DNA from: Planctomycetales bacterium
GTDB lineage: Bacteria; Planctomycetota; Planctomycetia; Pirellulales; Pirellulaceae
Direction: 5' to 3'
DNA: 34,754 nucleotides
Assembly: GCA_020426595.1 (NCBI GenBank)
Contig: JAGQPS010000020.1
Span: 1 to 34,754, forward strand
Under the pieces are notes generated by a model. It was given only the letters and a program-made list of their open reading frames with translations, made no database searches and was not told the origin of the DNA. Below, piece by piece: positions 9,106 through 17,608 of the stretch. A program made the position numbers and the translations under genes. The stretch's first letter is position 1. The number at the start of each line of letters is the position of its first letter.

Positions 9106-9341
9106 AAACATGAAGTCGATGGGTTCACGACGAGCCCACCCCACAACAAACGCTCCCGACACGCAAGTCGAGGAGCACCCCTGTCGCACGTTGGTACGGC
9201 CACCAAGGGCCTCGCGACGACAGCGGTTCAAGGCGAGAAACTCCGGCTCGGGCGATTGACTCCCAACCGAGGTCGGGACGCCGTTGCCATGGAGATTCGT
9301 GCCACGTTGCGAGACATGGCACTCGGCCCCTCGAGCCCCCG

Positions 9342-10142
9342 CTATTCTCCACCGCCGCCTGGGGCGACGAGCGGAGGCTCACTGTTGGTGGTTTCCTCGG
9401 TGGAGCCCTCGGCCGCCCCGTCACCCGCGCCGGCCTCGGCGGTACCGTCACCGGCAGCGCCGTTTTCGATCGCACCTTCGTTGGACGATTCGGGCGTTTC
9501 GGAGCTTACGTCGGGGGTTGTTGTTTCGCTGGAATCCTGGCCATCTTCTGGCGATTCCTCGAGGCTGGTGGGCCACGGAGGAATCACATTGCCCTCGGCT
9601 TCCTTGGGCTGGGCCGGGCTGGTGCCACGAAGACTCGCGACGTAGCACGCGACGAGCACCACTTCATTCGGATGGAGACGCGTCCGCCAAGCGGGCATCG
9701 CCCCGTTGTTGGCCCCGTCGGCCACGACCTTGGCGAGATCCTCGATCTGCTTCACGTTCTTATAAGCGTCGTCGGTCAGGTTGGGCCCCTGCAAACCACC
9801 GCCATCGGGAGCGTGGCAGGTAATGCAGTTCGCTTGATAGACAACCTTGCCAACGTCGAGCCACTTGGTGTCCTGATAGAACTTGATCATCTCGGCCCGA
9901 GTTCCCTGCAATTCACCAATCTCGGAGAATTGCTGGCGAAGATTCGCGGCGTTGGCCCGTTCGTATTGATCGATGACGCCGCGTCCGGATACGCCGGAGT
10001 GGAAGTAAATGAAATAGAACAGGCTATGGACCGCGGTCGCGAAGAACAGCCAGTTCCACCAACCTGGAGTCGGGTTGTCGTACTCTTGAATCCCGTCATA
10101 GACGTGACCCGACAACTCATGGTTATCCGATGTTTCTGACAC
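9342..10142 (-). CDS. ccoP: cbb3 oxidase subunit CcoP, monohaem form
   Basis: CcoP is a membrane-anchored cytochrome c subunit that feeds electrons to the cbb3 catalytic core. The 266 residues start with a FixP N-terminal region (YDGIQEYDNPTPGWW, 15-29), one membrane helix (about 30-50), then a single cytochrome c domain with CITCH (106-110) and MPAW (149-152, axial Met149). Classical CcoP has two haem domains; only one is present here. From about residue 180 the protein is a long tail rich in Glu, Ser, Thr, Ala and Gly with no fold I recognise. The start is GTG, fixed by a perfect AAGGAG nine bases upstream. It follows ccoQ by 89 bp. Confidence 0.9.
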   Translation of the reverse strand: MSETSDNHELSGHVYDGIQEYDNPTPGWWNWLFFATAVHSLFYFIYFHSGVSGRGVIDQYERANAANLRQQFSEIGELQGTRAEMIKFYQDTKWLDVGKVVYQANCITCHAPDGGGLQGPNLTDDAYKNVKQIEDLAKVVADGANNGAMPAWRTRLHPNEVVLVACYVASLRGTSPAQPKEAEGNVIPPWPTSLEESPEDGQDSSETTTPDVSSETPESSNEGAIENGAAGDGTAEAGAGDGAAEGSTEETTNSEPPLVAPGGGGE

Positions 10143-10231
10143 GATCCGCTGCTCCTTGATTATCGCTGTTCAAATGCGATGCATTCGCGAGGCGTGTGCG
10201 ATCACCCGCCCGGCCGTTACCGATGTGGCGT

Positions 10232-10387
10232 CTAGTCCTCGAGGGGAAGCCGAGAAACCACACTCACTTCCTTGCGCCGCTGGAGCAACGCCTGAGTCGT
10301 CGCGATGGCGAAGGCCGCGAGGAACAGCACCAGGCCGCCCTCCGCCCAGAACTGATAGTCCATGTGCTTGAGTACTTCTTTGATCAT
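10232..10387 (-). CDS. ccoQ: cbb3 oxidase subunit CcoQ-like small protein
   Basis: The 51-residue product has one membrane helix and ends RRKEVSVVSRLPLED. A basic stretch directly after the helix and an acidic RLPLED-type ending are typical of CcoQ, the small subunit that stabilises cbb3 oxidase. Position between ccoNO and ccoP agrees with this. Three starts are possible: TTG at 10417, ATG at 10387 and ATG at 10363. I chose 10387 because AAAGG lies eight bases upstream; the 10363 ATG would give the conventional MDYQFW start and a 43-residue protein but has a poorer ribosome-binding site. Confidence 0.8.
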   Translation of the reverse strand: MIKEVLKHMDYQFWAEGGLVLFLAAFAIATTQALLQRRKEVSVVSRLPLED

Positions 10388-10523
10388 CCGAATGGCCTTT
10401 ATGGTTGCCGCGCCCAAGGCGCTCGAGATTTCTGGTTGAGTGGGATGGGAATGAAGTCAAGCGTTTCACGAGCTGGGCCCGTGGTCTCGCCAGGCATATT
10501 CCATGGAGCCGAACCGCGGACGA

Positions 10524-10565
10524 GATCGGAGGAGTCGATGATGCTCACTTTCGACTCCTCCGATC
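10524..10565 (-). terminator. Perfect 15-bp stem hairpin between ccoNO and ccoQ
   Basis: GATCGGAGGAGTCGA (10524-10538) is exactly complementary to TCGACTCCTCCGATC (10551-10565), with a 12-base loop. It starts 13 bases after the ccoNO stop codon. No T-run follows on the minus strand, so a pure intrinsic terminator is unlikely; a partial terminator or an mRNA-end stabiliser that sets the ccoNO to ccoQP ratio fits better. Confidence 0.55.
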
Positions 10566-10578
10566 CCAGTTCCGAGGG

Positions 10579-13017
10579 CTAGCGAGGCGTCGCGAGCGTT
10601 TCCTCATCACTACTTGAGCGATCGGTCGTCGCGCCGCTGGCCGTGGATTCCGTTCCTGCCCCATCGGGAGTCTCGTTCGACTCCGTCGCCGCCGTGCTTT
10701 CAGCTTCCGGCTCCGTTTCCGAGGTGGGTTCCTCGGCTTCCGCGGCCGGTTCTTCGGTGTTGTAGATATCGGTGCCCAGACGCTGGAGATAAGCGATCAA
10801 GGCGACCACCTTCTTGTCATGCAATCCCTCGGGACCGTCTTGTCGAGCGATTTCCTCCGCGATCTCTCGCGCTTGTCGCTCGGCATCGGCGGCCGGGTTG
10901 TTCATGATCTCGTCCGAGTACTCGGCGCCAAGGAACGACGCCGCGCGAACGCGTGGTTGCACGTCGGCGAAGTTGATCGTCTCTTGCTCGAGCCATGCAT
11001 AGGCCGGCATGATCGACCCTTCCACTTGGCTCGCGGGATCACGGAAGTGAGTCACGTGCCAGAGGTGCGATTGGCGACCTCCGACTCGAGCCAAGTCGGG
11101 ACCGATGCGCCGTGAGCCCCATTGGAATGGCCGGTCATACACGAACTCCCCGGCTCGCGAGTAATCACCGAATCGCTTCTTGTCCGCCAACAATGGACGA
11201 ATCATCTGCGAGTGGCAGTTGTAACAACCTTCCGCCACGTAGATGTCGCGACCATAGAGCTCAAGCGGCGTGTACGGCTTGACCGAGGCGATCGTTGGTA
11301 CGTTGCTGCGGATCAGGAACGTTGGCACCATTTCAAAGGCACTGGCCAGCAAGACACTCGCCGTGACCCACAGGGTGAGCCGGACCGGGAGACGTTCGAG
11401 GCGACGGTGCCAGAACGCCTTGCTCCACACATCGACCTTCTTGCCGATCTCGAGCACGCCATCGAGTTGCGACTTGGGAGGCACCGGATCGTGGAATCCG
11501 CCTCGCAGCGGAGCCGCGCGATGGACCGGCACTTCGTAAACCGCGGGACGAGCCGCCCAGGTCATGATGAGGTTGACCATCATCATCACCACGCCCCCCA
11601 CATACAGCAGTCCGGCACAGATACGGATGATGTAGGGAATCTGCAGAACGCGAGTCGTTTCAATCCAGTTCGGATACTCAAGAGCACCGTTCTCGGGATT
11701 GATCGCCGACCACATCAGGCCTTGCGTGATGCCGGCCCAGTAAATCGGGATGATGTAGAGCAGGATCGCGAGCGTGCCAGTCCAGAAGTGAGTCGAAGCC
11801 CAGCTCTTGCTCCACAGTGGCGTCTGGAAGACTCGAGGAGCCAACCAGTAGAGCATGCCGAACGCCATGAAGCCGTTCCAACCGAGTGCGCCCGAGTGCA
11901 CGTGGGCGATCGTCCAGTCGGTAAAGTGGCTGAGCTTGTTGACGCTCTTGATGGACAACAACGGACCTTCGAACGTCGACATGCCGTAGAAGGTAATACC
12001 GACGACGAAGAACTTCAGAATCGGATCGTCCGCCACCTTCTTCCAGGCGCCTCGCAACGTCAACAGACCGTTGATCATGCCGCCCCATGAAGGCATCCAC
12101 AGCATGACCGAGAAGATCATGCCGAGCGTCGACATCCAGTCGGGCACCGCCGAGTAATGCAAGTGGTGCGGACCGGCCCAGATGTAGATAAACACAAGCG
12201 ACCAGAAGTGAATGATGCTCAAGCGGTACGAGAAGACCGGTCGATCCGCCGCCTTCGGCAGGAAGTAATACATCAATCCAAGGAAGGGCGTGGTGAGGAA
12301 GAACGCCACCGCGTTGTGGCCGTACCACCACTGCATGAAGGCGTCTTGCACACCCGCGTAGATCGGATAGCTGGTGAGGATGCCCGTCGGCACGACCAAG
12401 TTATTGAAGACGTGCAGGACCGCCACGGTCACGATCGTCGCGATGTAGAACCAGAGAGCCACATACAAGTGACGCTCGCGACGATGGAGCAACGTCATCA
12501 GGAAGTTGCCGCCGAAGATCACCAACCATACGACCGCGATCAGCAAGTCGACGGGCCACGGCAACTCGGCATACTCCTTACCCTGGCTGAAGCCCAACGG
12601 AATCGTCAGAGCCGCCAGGACGATGATCAGCTGCCAACCCCAGAAATGCAGACGGCTCAGCAAGTCGCTGTACATGCGACACTTGCAGAGCCGTTGGGTG
12701 GAGTAGTAGACGGCCGCGAAGATCGCGTTGCCGGCGAACGCGAAGATCGCCGCGTTCGTATGCAACGGCCGCAGGCGACCGAACGTGAGGAAGTCGAGCC
12801 CGAAGCTGGCCTGGGGGACGACCAACATCAGGGCGACGTAGACTCCCGCCAAGGTTCCCACCAGAGCCCACAACACCGTTGCCGCCACAAACAGCCGGAC
12901 GATGCCATCGTCGTAGGTGAACTCTTCAAGATTCCCATCCTTGCCGACTCCCGCCGGATTGGCGATGTCGAGCTTGGAAGCGTCATCGCTTCCGGCCAAC
13001 GCTTCGGTCTGACTCAT
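10579..13017 (-). CDS. ccoNO: cbb3-type cytochrome oxidase, fused CcoN-CcoO
   Basis: This is the catalytic subunit of a cbb3 oxidase, joined to the monohaem electron-transfer subunit CcoO in one 812-residue chain. The CcoN part (about 40-500) has twelve or so helices and the metal ligands: H86 in RPLHTNAA, YGHNAV (232-237; H234), GPHHLHYS (282-289; H284/H285), and AHVHSGALGWN (371-381; H372/H374). The CcoO part (about 540-755) has an anchor helix, CYNCH (598-602) and M670 in MPAY. A tail of about 58 residues rich in Glu, Ser and Thr follows. The frame runs further upstream, but the start at 13017 (MSQTEALAG) is chosen because everything before it lacks family similarity. It leads the cco locus; a GCAGGCGGA segment upstream is a weak ribosome-binding site. 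Confidence 0.95.
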   Translation of the reverse strand: MSQTEALAGSDDASKLDIANPAGVGKDGNLEEFTYDDGIVRLFVAATVLWALVGTLAGVYVALMLVVPQASFGLDFLTFGRLRPLHTNAAIFAFAGNAIFAAVYYSTQRLCKCRMYSDLLSRLHFWGWQLIIVLAALTIPLGFSQGKEYAELPWPVDLLIAVVWLVIFGGNFLMTLLHRRERHLYVALWFYIATIVTVAVLHVFNNLVVPTGILTSYPIYAGVQDAFMQWWYGHNAVAFFLTTPFLGLMYYFLPKAADRPVFSYRLSIIHFWSLVFIYIWAGPHHLHYSAVPDWMSTLGMIFSVMLWMPSWGGMINGLLTLRGAWKKVADDPILKFFVVGITFYGMSTFEGPLLSIKSVNKLSHFTDWTIAHVHSGALGWNGFMAFGMLYWLAPRVFQTPLWSKSWASTHFWTGTLAILLYIIPIYWAGITQGLMWSAINPENGALEYPNWIETTRVLQIPYIIRICAGLLYVGGVVMMMVNLIMTWAARPAVYEVPVHRAAPLRGGFHDPVPPKSQLDGVLEIGKKVDVWSKAFWHRRLERLPVRLTLWVTASVLLASAFEMVPTFLIRSNVPTIASVKPYTPLELYGRDIYVAEGCYNCHSQMIRPLLADKKRFGDYSRAGEFVYDRPFQWGSRRIGPDLARVGGRQSHLWHVTHFRDPASQVEGSIMPAYAWLEQETINFADVQPRVRAASFLGAEYSDEIMNNPAADAERQAREIAEEIARQDGPEGLHDKKVVALIAYLQRLGTDIYNTEEPAAEAEEPTSETEPEAESTAATESNETPDGAGTESTASGATTDRSSSDEETLATPR

Positions 13018-13579
13018 GCTGTGGGTCGTCCGCCTGCAACGGTCACTGAACCTGCGATCCGCCAACATCGGCTCGATCGCGCACTGAATGCAACGCGTCG
13101 CACTGACGCAACCACTGTGCCAGTGCAAACTGCGCCGATTCGTCGCACCCCGATCCAAAGGGTTCCCGCATCGCTTCAAGCCGGCCCAAGTGTCGAGAAG
13201 CTCGCCTACTTGCGGCTCAAGGTAGCGCCAAGCTCCCCTCACGCTTGGTCCGCACATTCCGGCACACCGACCCGTCATCAGCGCGCCGCTAGCTGTGCGG
13301 CGCGCTTTTCCAGCGTGCACGTGTGCGGCCATGCACACTTGTCGGTCGACTGTGAGGAGCCAGCGGGTCGAGGCGGTAGGCAACTCCTCGCGTCCGTCGC
13401 GATGGTCATTGCTCGAGCGAAAGATTGCGAACCCCTAGAAGCCTCCGCTAGGCTGATCTCGGTTACCAACGATCGAGCTGATCCATTCCTCCCGGTCCGC
13501 GGACCGACGATCACCCAGCCTCGGTCCGCGCGCCTTCCCACTGACGCTTTCCGCCACATCTTGCCAGGAGACCCGCACG
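13018..13579. other. Divergent promoter region, ccoNO and oxidoreductase
   Basis: These 562 bases separate two diverging genes and must hold both promoters. I looked for an FNR-type box (TTGAT-N4-ATCAA), common before cbb3 genes, and found none. A strong hairpin at 13281-13305 is listed separately; another short inverted repeat, GTGTGC/GCACAC, lies near 13320-13338. No gene is supported here. Confidence 0.5.
13281..13309 (+). terminator. Intrinsic-terminator-like hairpin with no upstream gene
   Basis: GCGCGCCGC (13281-13289) pairs perfectly with GCGGCGCGC (13297-13305) around a 7-base loop, followed on the plus strand by TTTT. The form is that of an intrinsic terminator reading plus, yet the nearest plus-strand gene starts 270 bases downstream. 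It could end a small RNA or a leader transcript. Confidence 0.5.
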
Positions 13580-14875
13580 ATGCCTCAATCGCCACGCCCC
13601 ACCCCCACGCGCCGCGCGATGCTGCAGGCTTCCGCCGCCGCCTCCGTCGCGCTCACGACTCGTTCCGCTTGGGCGACTCCGCGCGCCACCGCCAATGACC
13701 GCATCAACCTCGGGTTCATCGGCATTGGCATGATGGGGCGTGGGCATCTTGGTGGGTTCCTGAATCACGGCGATGTGCAGGTCGTCGCCGTATGCGACGT
13801 CGAACAGACTCGCCTGAAGAACGCTCAAGAACAGGTCGAAGCCAAGTACGCCCAGGCGACTCGCGACGGCAACTACAGTGGCTGCGCCGCCTACGGCGAC
13901 TTTCGTGAGCTGCTTGCCCGCGACGATATTGACGCGGTCGTGATCGCCACCCCCGACCACTGGCATGTCCTCAACTGCATGCACGCCATCAAGGCGGGCA
14001 AGGACATCTACTGCGAGAAGCCGCTGACTCACCACATCGGCGAAGGCCGGAAACTCGTCGACATGGTTCGAGCGCACGACACCGTGTTTCAAACGGGAAG
14101 CCAACAGCGCAGTGAGTTCGGCGGCAAGTTCCGCACGGCGGTCGACGCGATTCGAGCCGGAAGAATCGGCGAGCTGCGTACCGTGCGAGTCGGAGTCGGC
14201 GGCCCCCCCGTCGCATGCGATCTCCCCGAGCAAGAAGCGCCGGCGGATGTCGATTGGGAGATGTGGGTTGGCCCCGCGCCCTATCGCGGCTACAGCGAGG
14301 TTCTCTGTCCCAAGGGAATGCACGGACACTTCCCCGCGTTCCGCAACTATCGCGAGTACGCCGGAGGGGGACTCGCCGACATGGGAGCTCACCACTTTGA
14401 CATCGCCCAGTGGGCCATGGACCGAGACGCCAGCGGACCGACTCGCATCATTCCTCCGGGCCCCGACGCCACGACCGGCTTGCGATTCGTGTACGACGAT
14501 GGGGTGGAGATGTTCCACGGAGGCCCGAGCGGCTGCACCTTCGAAGGGACCGAGGGCATGATCTATGTCGATCGCGGCGAGCTACGAAGTGAGCCCGCGG
14601 CGGCCCTTGAACAACCGCTCCCCGACACCGCCCCTCGCGTCTACCTTTCCGAAGACCACAAGCGCAACTGGCTCGATTGCATTCGCAGCCGCAAACGCCC
14701 CATCTGCGACGTCGAGATCGGCCACCGCTCGGCCTCGATCTGTCACTTGGCCAACATCGGATATCGACTCGGTCGCGAGCTTGCTTGGGATCCTCGGGCG
14801 GAACGCTTCGATGACGATGAAGCCAACCAACTCCTGAATCGCGATCCGCGTGGTCCTTGGACGTACGACGTCTAG
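13580..14875 (+). CDS. Tat-exported Gfo/Idh/MocA family oxidoreductase
   Basis: This 431-residue protein is an NAD(P)-dependent sugar or polyol dehydrogenase-like enzyme of the Gfo/Idh/MocA family. The N-terminus has a twin-arginine signal (RRAM at 11-14, then an alanine-rich segment ending near AWA), so it is exported folded with its cofactor. The Rossmann fold shows GFIGIGMMGRG (45-55), and the family CEKP motif lies at 145-148. Planctomycetes carry many paralogues of this kind; the substrate cannot be read from sequence. AGGAGA nine bases upstream supports the ATG. The esterase gene downstream on the same strand may be co-transcribed, and the pair suggests work on polysaccharide-derived sugars. 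Confidence 0.92.
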   Translation: MPQSPRPTPTRRAMLQASAAASVALTTRSAWATPRATANDRINLGFIGIGMMGRGHLGGFLNHGDVQVVAVCDVEQTRLKNAQEQVEAKYAQATRDGNYSGCAAYGDFRELLARDDIDAVVIATPDHWHVLNCMHAIKAGKDIYCEKPLTHHIGEGRKLVDMVRAHDTVFQTGSQQRSEFGGKFRTAVDAIRAGRIGELRTVRVGVGGPPVACDLPEQEAPADVDWEMWVGPAPYRGYSEVLCPKGMHGHFPAFRNYREYAGGGLADMGAHHFDIAQWAMDRDASGPTRIIPPGPDATTGLRFVYDDGVEMFHGGPSGCTFEGTEGMIYVDRGELRSEPAAALEQPLPDTAPRVYLSEDHKRNWLDCIRSRKRPICDVEIGHRSASICHLANIGYRLGRELAWDPRAERFDDDEANQLLNRDPRGPWTYDV

Positions 14876-14994
14876 GACGCCGGAACGCCTCGCCGTGAAC
14901 ATCGTGACACGGTCGACGAGCGCGCATGCTCGTGACCGGGTTCACGCCCGTCCTGTTGGTTCTTGTTTTTTCAACGCTTGGGAGTCGCCGCGTG

Positions 14995-16332
14995 ATGACC
15001 CTCCTTGATTCTCCGACTCGCCTTCGGCGTCGCCCGACTCGGTTGGTTCGAGCCTTTGTTTGTCAGGTGGCACTGATGCTCGCTCTGTTCTCTTTCGATG
15101 GCGAAGCCGAGGCTCAGCCGGCAGGCTTCAACTATGACGAATCCAAGGTGCCGGAGTACGTATTGCCCGACCCGCTGGTGTTCGCTTCGGGCGATCCCGT
15201 GACCTCCGCCGATGACTGGGCCAAGCGACGCGTGGAGCTGTACGACTTGTTCGCGCGCGAGATGTTCGGAGTGACTCCCGACAAGCCGGTCGACGTCAGC
15301 GTCGTCGAGGCCGAACGCAAGAACGATGCGCTCGGCGGCAAGGCGACTCGGCGACAACTCACCGTGACACTCTCGCGCGGCGATCGTCGACTGGTCGTTT
15401 CACTTCTGCTTTACACACCCAATGACCAAACCGGCCCCGTGCCGACGTTCCTCGGTCTCAACTTCAACGGCAACCACACCGTGGAAACCGATCCGGCGAT
15501 TCCACTGCCGATGGGCTGGGTGCCGAACAACCCAAAGGCCGCGGCGGAGAACAATCGAGCGAGCGCCGAGGGTCGTGGCTCGTTCGCGCATCGCTGGCCG
15601 GTGGAAGCGATTGTCGACGAGGGATTCGGAGTCGCGACGGCGTACTATGGCGATCTCGATCCCGACTTCGATGACGGCTTCGCCAACGGCATGCATCCGC
15701 TCTTGGACGACTCGCCCGAGAGTCGAACCGAGGAATCCTGGGGAAGTATCGCTGGTTGGGCTTGGGGCCTGAGCCGTTTATTGGATGCGTTGGAAACGGT
15801 CGAGCAAGTCGACTCTCGGCGCGTGATGGTCGTGGGCCATTCGCGGCTAGGAAAGACGTCGCTGTGGGCGGGAGCCAGTGATCCGCGTTTCGCCATGGTC
15901 GTGTCGAACGACAGCGGCTGCGGTGGTGCGGCGATTTCACGTCGGCGGTTTGGCGAAACCGTTGCCCGTATCAATACGTCGTTCCCGCACTGGTTCTGCG
16001 ACAACTATTTGAAATACAACGACCACGAGGACCGGGCGGCGTTCGATCAACACGAACTCATCGCGCTCATCGCGCCTCGACCGGTTTTCATCACCAGCGC
16101 GACCGACGATCAGTGGGCCGATCCGCGCGGTGAGTTCCTGTCGGGCGTTGGCGCGGATGCGGTCTACCGACTGCTGGGCACGGACGGAATCGCGACCGAC
16201 CAATGGCCGCCGGCCGGTGAAGCCATTCACTCGCGGATTGGCTACCGCCTGCGAACCGGTTCGCACGATCTGTTGCTGGAGGATTGGCAAGCGTTCATGG
16301 AACAGGCCCGTCGCCATGTCCTTGCCGACTAG
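14995..16332 (+). CDS. Secreted CE15-like (glucuronoyl esterase-type) hydrolase
   Basis: This 445-residue alpha/beta hydrolase resembles bacterial carbohydrate esterases of family 15, which cut glucuronoyl or related esters in plant or algal polysaccharides. The nucleophile motif is GHSRLGK (281-287, S283), followed by SNDSGCGGAAI (304-314) typical of the family, and a late histidine in RTGSHDLLLEDW (about H424). A basic N-terminus and a hydrophobic stretch, VALMLALFSF, followed by AEAQPA form a signal peptide. The frame opens at 14926, but the ATG at 14995 is preferred: it gives a proper signal peptide and has GGGAG ten bases upstream. Exact substrate is unknown; family assignment is more certain than function. 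Confidence 0.87.
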   Translation: MTLLDSPTRLRRRPTRLVRAFVCQVALMLALFSFDGEAEAQPAGFNYDESKVPEYVLPDPLVFASGDPVTSADDWAKRRVELYDLFAREMFGVTPDKPVDVSVVEAERKNDALGGKATRRQLTVTLSRGDRRLVVSLLLYTPNDQTGPVPTFLGLNFNGNHTVETDPAIPLPMGWVPNNPKAAAENNRASAEGRGSFAHRWPVEAIVDEGFGVATAYYGDLDPDFDDGFANGMHPLLDDSPESRTEESWGSIAGWAWGLSRLLDALETVEQVDSRRVMVVGHSRLGKTSLWAGASDPRFAMVVSNDSGCGGAAISRRRFGETVARINTSFPHWFCDNYLKYNDHEDRAAFDQHELIALIAPRPVFITSATDDQWADPRGEFLSGVGADAVYRLLGTDGIATDQWPPAGEAIHSRIGYRLRTGSHDLLLEDWQAFMEQARRHVLAD

Positions 16333-16480
16333 GAAAGCCTCGCCACGACCCTCGAGAGGGGAGCCATTTCATTTTTTCACGTTCACGTAAGCGCCGCCTC
16401 GGGAGTGTCGTCCAAACGGTGTTGAAGCCAATGAGCATGGTTGACTCAGGCTCGACAGACGCTCAACGAGGAGAGATTCC

Positions 16481-16807
16481 ATGAAAGCGGCGACCGTGAA
16501 CGATACCCAATTTCGTCAAGAAGTCCTGGAATCCGATCAAGTCGTATTGATCGACTTCTGGGCTCCTTGGTGTGGCCCGTGTCGAGCCATGTCGCCGGTT
16601 GTGGATCAGCTGGCGGGTGACTTGGCCGGAGTCGCCAAAGTCGTCAAGGTCAACGTCGATGAATCGCCGGTGACCGCACAGCAATTCGGAATTCGAGCCA
16701 TCCCTTCGTTCTTCGTCATGAAGCAGGGTCAAGTCGTTGAATCGCTCGCCGGCACTCAGTCCGCCGGGAGGTTGACGAATGCCGTGCAACATGCGATCAA
16801 CGCATAA
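16481..16807 (+). CDS. trxA: Thioredoxin
   Basis: A 108-residue cytoplasmic thioredoxin that reduces protein disulfides. The active site is WAPWCGPC (27-34, C31 and C34), the buried Asp is in LIDFWA (D25), and the cis-proline is P76 in RAIPSFF. Length and fold pattern are standard, with no signal peptide. AGGAGAG lies just upstream of the ATG. The gene stands 93 bp ahead of an ECF sigma factor on the same strand, with a terminator-like hairpin between them. In actinobacteria a thioredoxin system is the target of SigR-RsrA, so this neighbourhood may mean regulation by the adjacent sigma factor. Confidence 0.95.
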   Translation: MKAATVNDTQFRQEVLESDQVVLIDFWAPWCGPCRAMSPVVDQLAGDLAGVAKVVKVNVDESPVTAQQFGIRAIPSFFVMKQGQVVESLAGTQSAGRLTNAVQHAINA

Positions 16808-16848
16808 CTGGCTCGAACGAAGCGTGGCTGCGACGATTGAGTCATACG

Positions 16849-16877
16849 GCCGCCGCGCGACAAGGCCGCGGCGGCTT
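16849..16877 (+). terminator. Hairpin after thioredoxin gene
   Basis: GCCGCCGCG (16849-16857) pairs with CGCGGCGGC (16867-16875), with a 9-base loop, followed by TT and a short ACTTTC. It follows the thioredoxin stop by 41 bases and probably ends or weakens that transcript before the sigma factor gene. Confidence 0.5.
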
Positions 16878-16900
16878 GGGACTTTCGCTCGGAGACACGG

Positions 16901-17593
16901 ATGAGCGATCTTGAATCCAACGAACTGGTTCCCACGACTGGGACCACGGAGCCGTCGGGCGATGCGGCCCGCATCGCCGAAATGGCGGACGAGTCGGCGC
17001 GCAAATGGGTCCAGCGGCTTTACGGCGGCCGGAATGAGCGGGCCAAGGCTCTGGAGGAACTGCGTTCGATCTTGCTGCGCGGATTGCGAGCCGCGTTCGC
17101 CGGCGACAATGTGTCGGACGACCTGTTCGAGGATGCCGTGCAGGATTCGCTCATGAAGATCCTCCGCAACCTCGACTCGTTCGAGGGGCGGAGTCGATTC
17201 GAGAGCTGGGCGACTTCGATCGCGCTGCGCACCTTGCTATCCGAACTCCGACACCGGCGTTACCAAGACATTCCGCTCGCGAGCCTCAGTGATCCCAACC
17301 GAGGCGTATCCAGCGCTCAGCCCGATCGGAGCGAAACGTCACCCGACGTACAAATGATGAAGCAACAAGTCGTCGCGGTGATGCATCGTCTCATCGACGA
17401 ACATCTTTCCGAGCACCAACGATCGGCTCTGCGAGGCGTGCTGGCTGGCATCCCGAGTGATGTCCTGGCCAATCGACTGCACTTGCAACGCAACGCACTT
17501 TACAAATTGCTGCACGATGCTCGGCAAAAACTCAAACAAGGGTTGGCCCAAGAAGGCTACGAAGGCGCCGACCTGCTCTCTCTCTTTGAATAA
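16901..17593 (+). CDS. ECF-type RNA polymerase sigma factor
   Basis: This 230-residue protein is a group 4 (ECF) sigma factor. Region 2 (about 60-125) includes FEDAVQDSLMKILRNL (75-90) and RFESWATSIALRTLLS, the core-binding and -10 segment. After a linker, region 4 (about 165-215) forms the helix-turn-helix (VLANRLHLQRNALYKLLHDA). The N-terminus is about 55 residues longer than the minimum. GGAGA lies close to the ATG. A small zinc-finger protein gene follows after 15 bp and is its likely anti-sigma factor; a thioredoxin gene lies before it. Target promoters and inducing signal are unknown. Confidence 0.88.
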   Translation: MSDLESNELVPTTGTTEPSGDAARIAEMADESARKWVQRLYGGRNERAKALEELRSILLRGLRAAFAGDNVSDDLFEDAVQDSLMKILRNLDSFEGRSRFESWATSIALRTLLSELRHRRYQDIPLASLSDPNRGVSSAQPDRSETSPDVQMMKQQVVAVMHRLIDEHLSEHQRSALRGVLAGIPSDVLANRLHLQRNALYKLLHDARQKLKQGLAQEGYEGADLLSLFE

Positions 17594-17608
17594 TTCGGAG
17601 TCGCGAAC

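Noticed and set aside
9125-9475. Minus-strand frame considered as a missing ccoH
   Set aside because: The translation has no membrane helix or FixH features and overlaps the ccoP tail.
13018-13383. N-terminal extension of the CcoNO frame by 122 codons
   Set aside because: The extension has no similarity to oxidase subunits, lacks a ribosome-binding site and covers what should be a promoter region. A CAGMCGP string inside it resembles the TauE/SafE-like motif but appears to be chance.
13018-13579. FNR/ANR box before ccoNO
   Set aside because: No TTGAT-N4-ATCAA or near variant was found on either strand.
12157-13698. Long plus-strand frame (513 codons) opposite ccoNO
   Set aside because: It is antisense to the oxidase gene and runs into the oxidoreductase start in another frame; no protein features.
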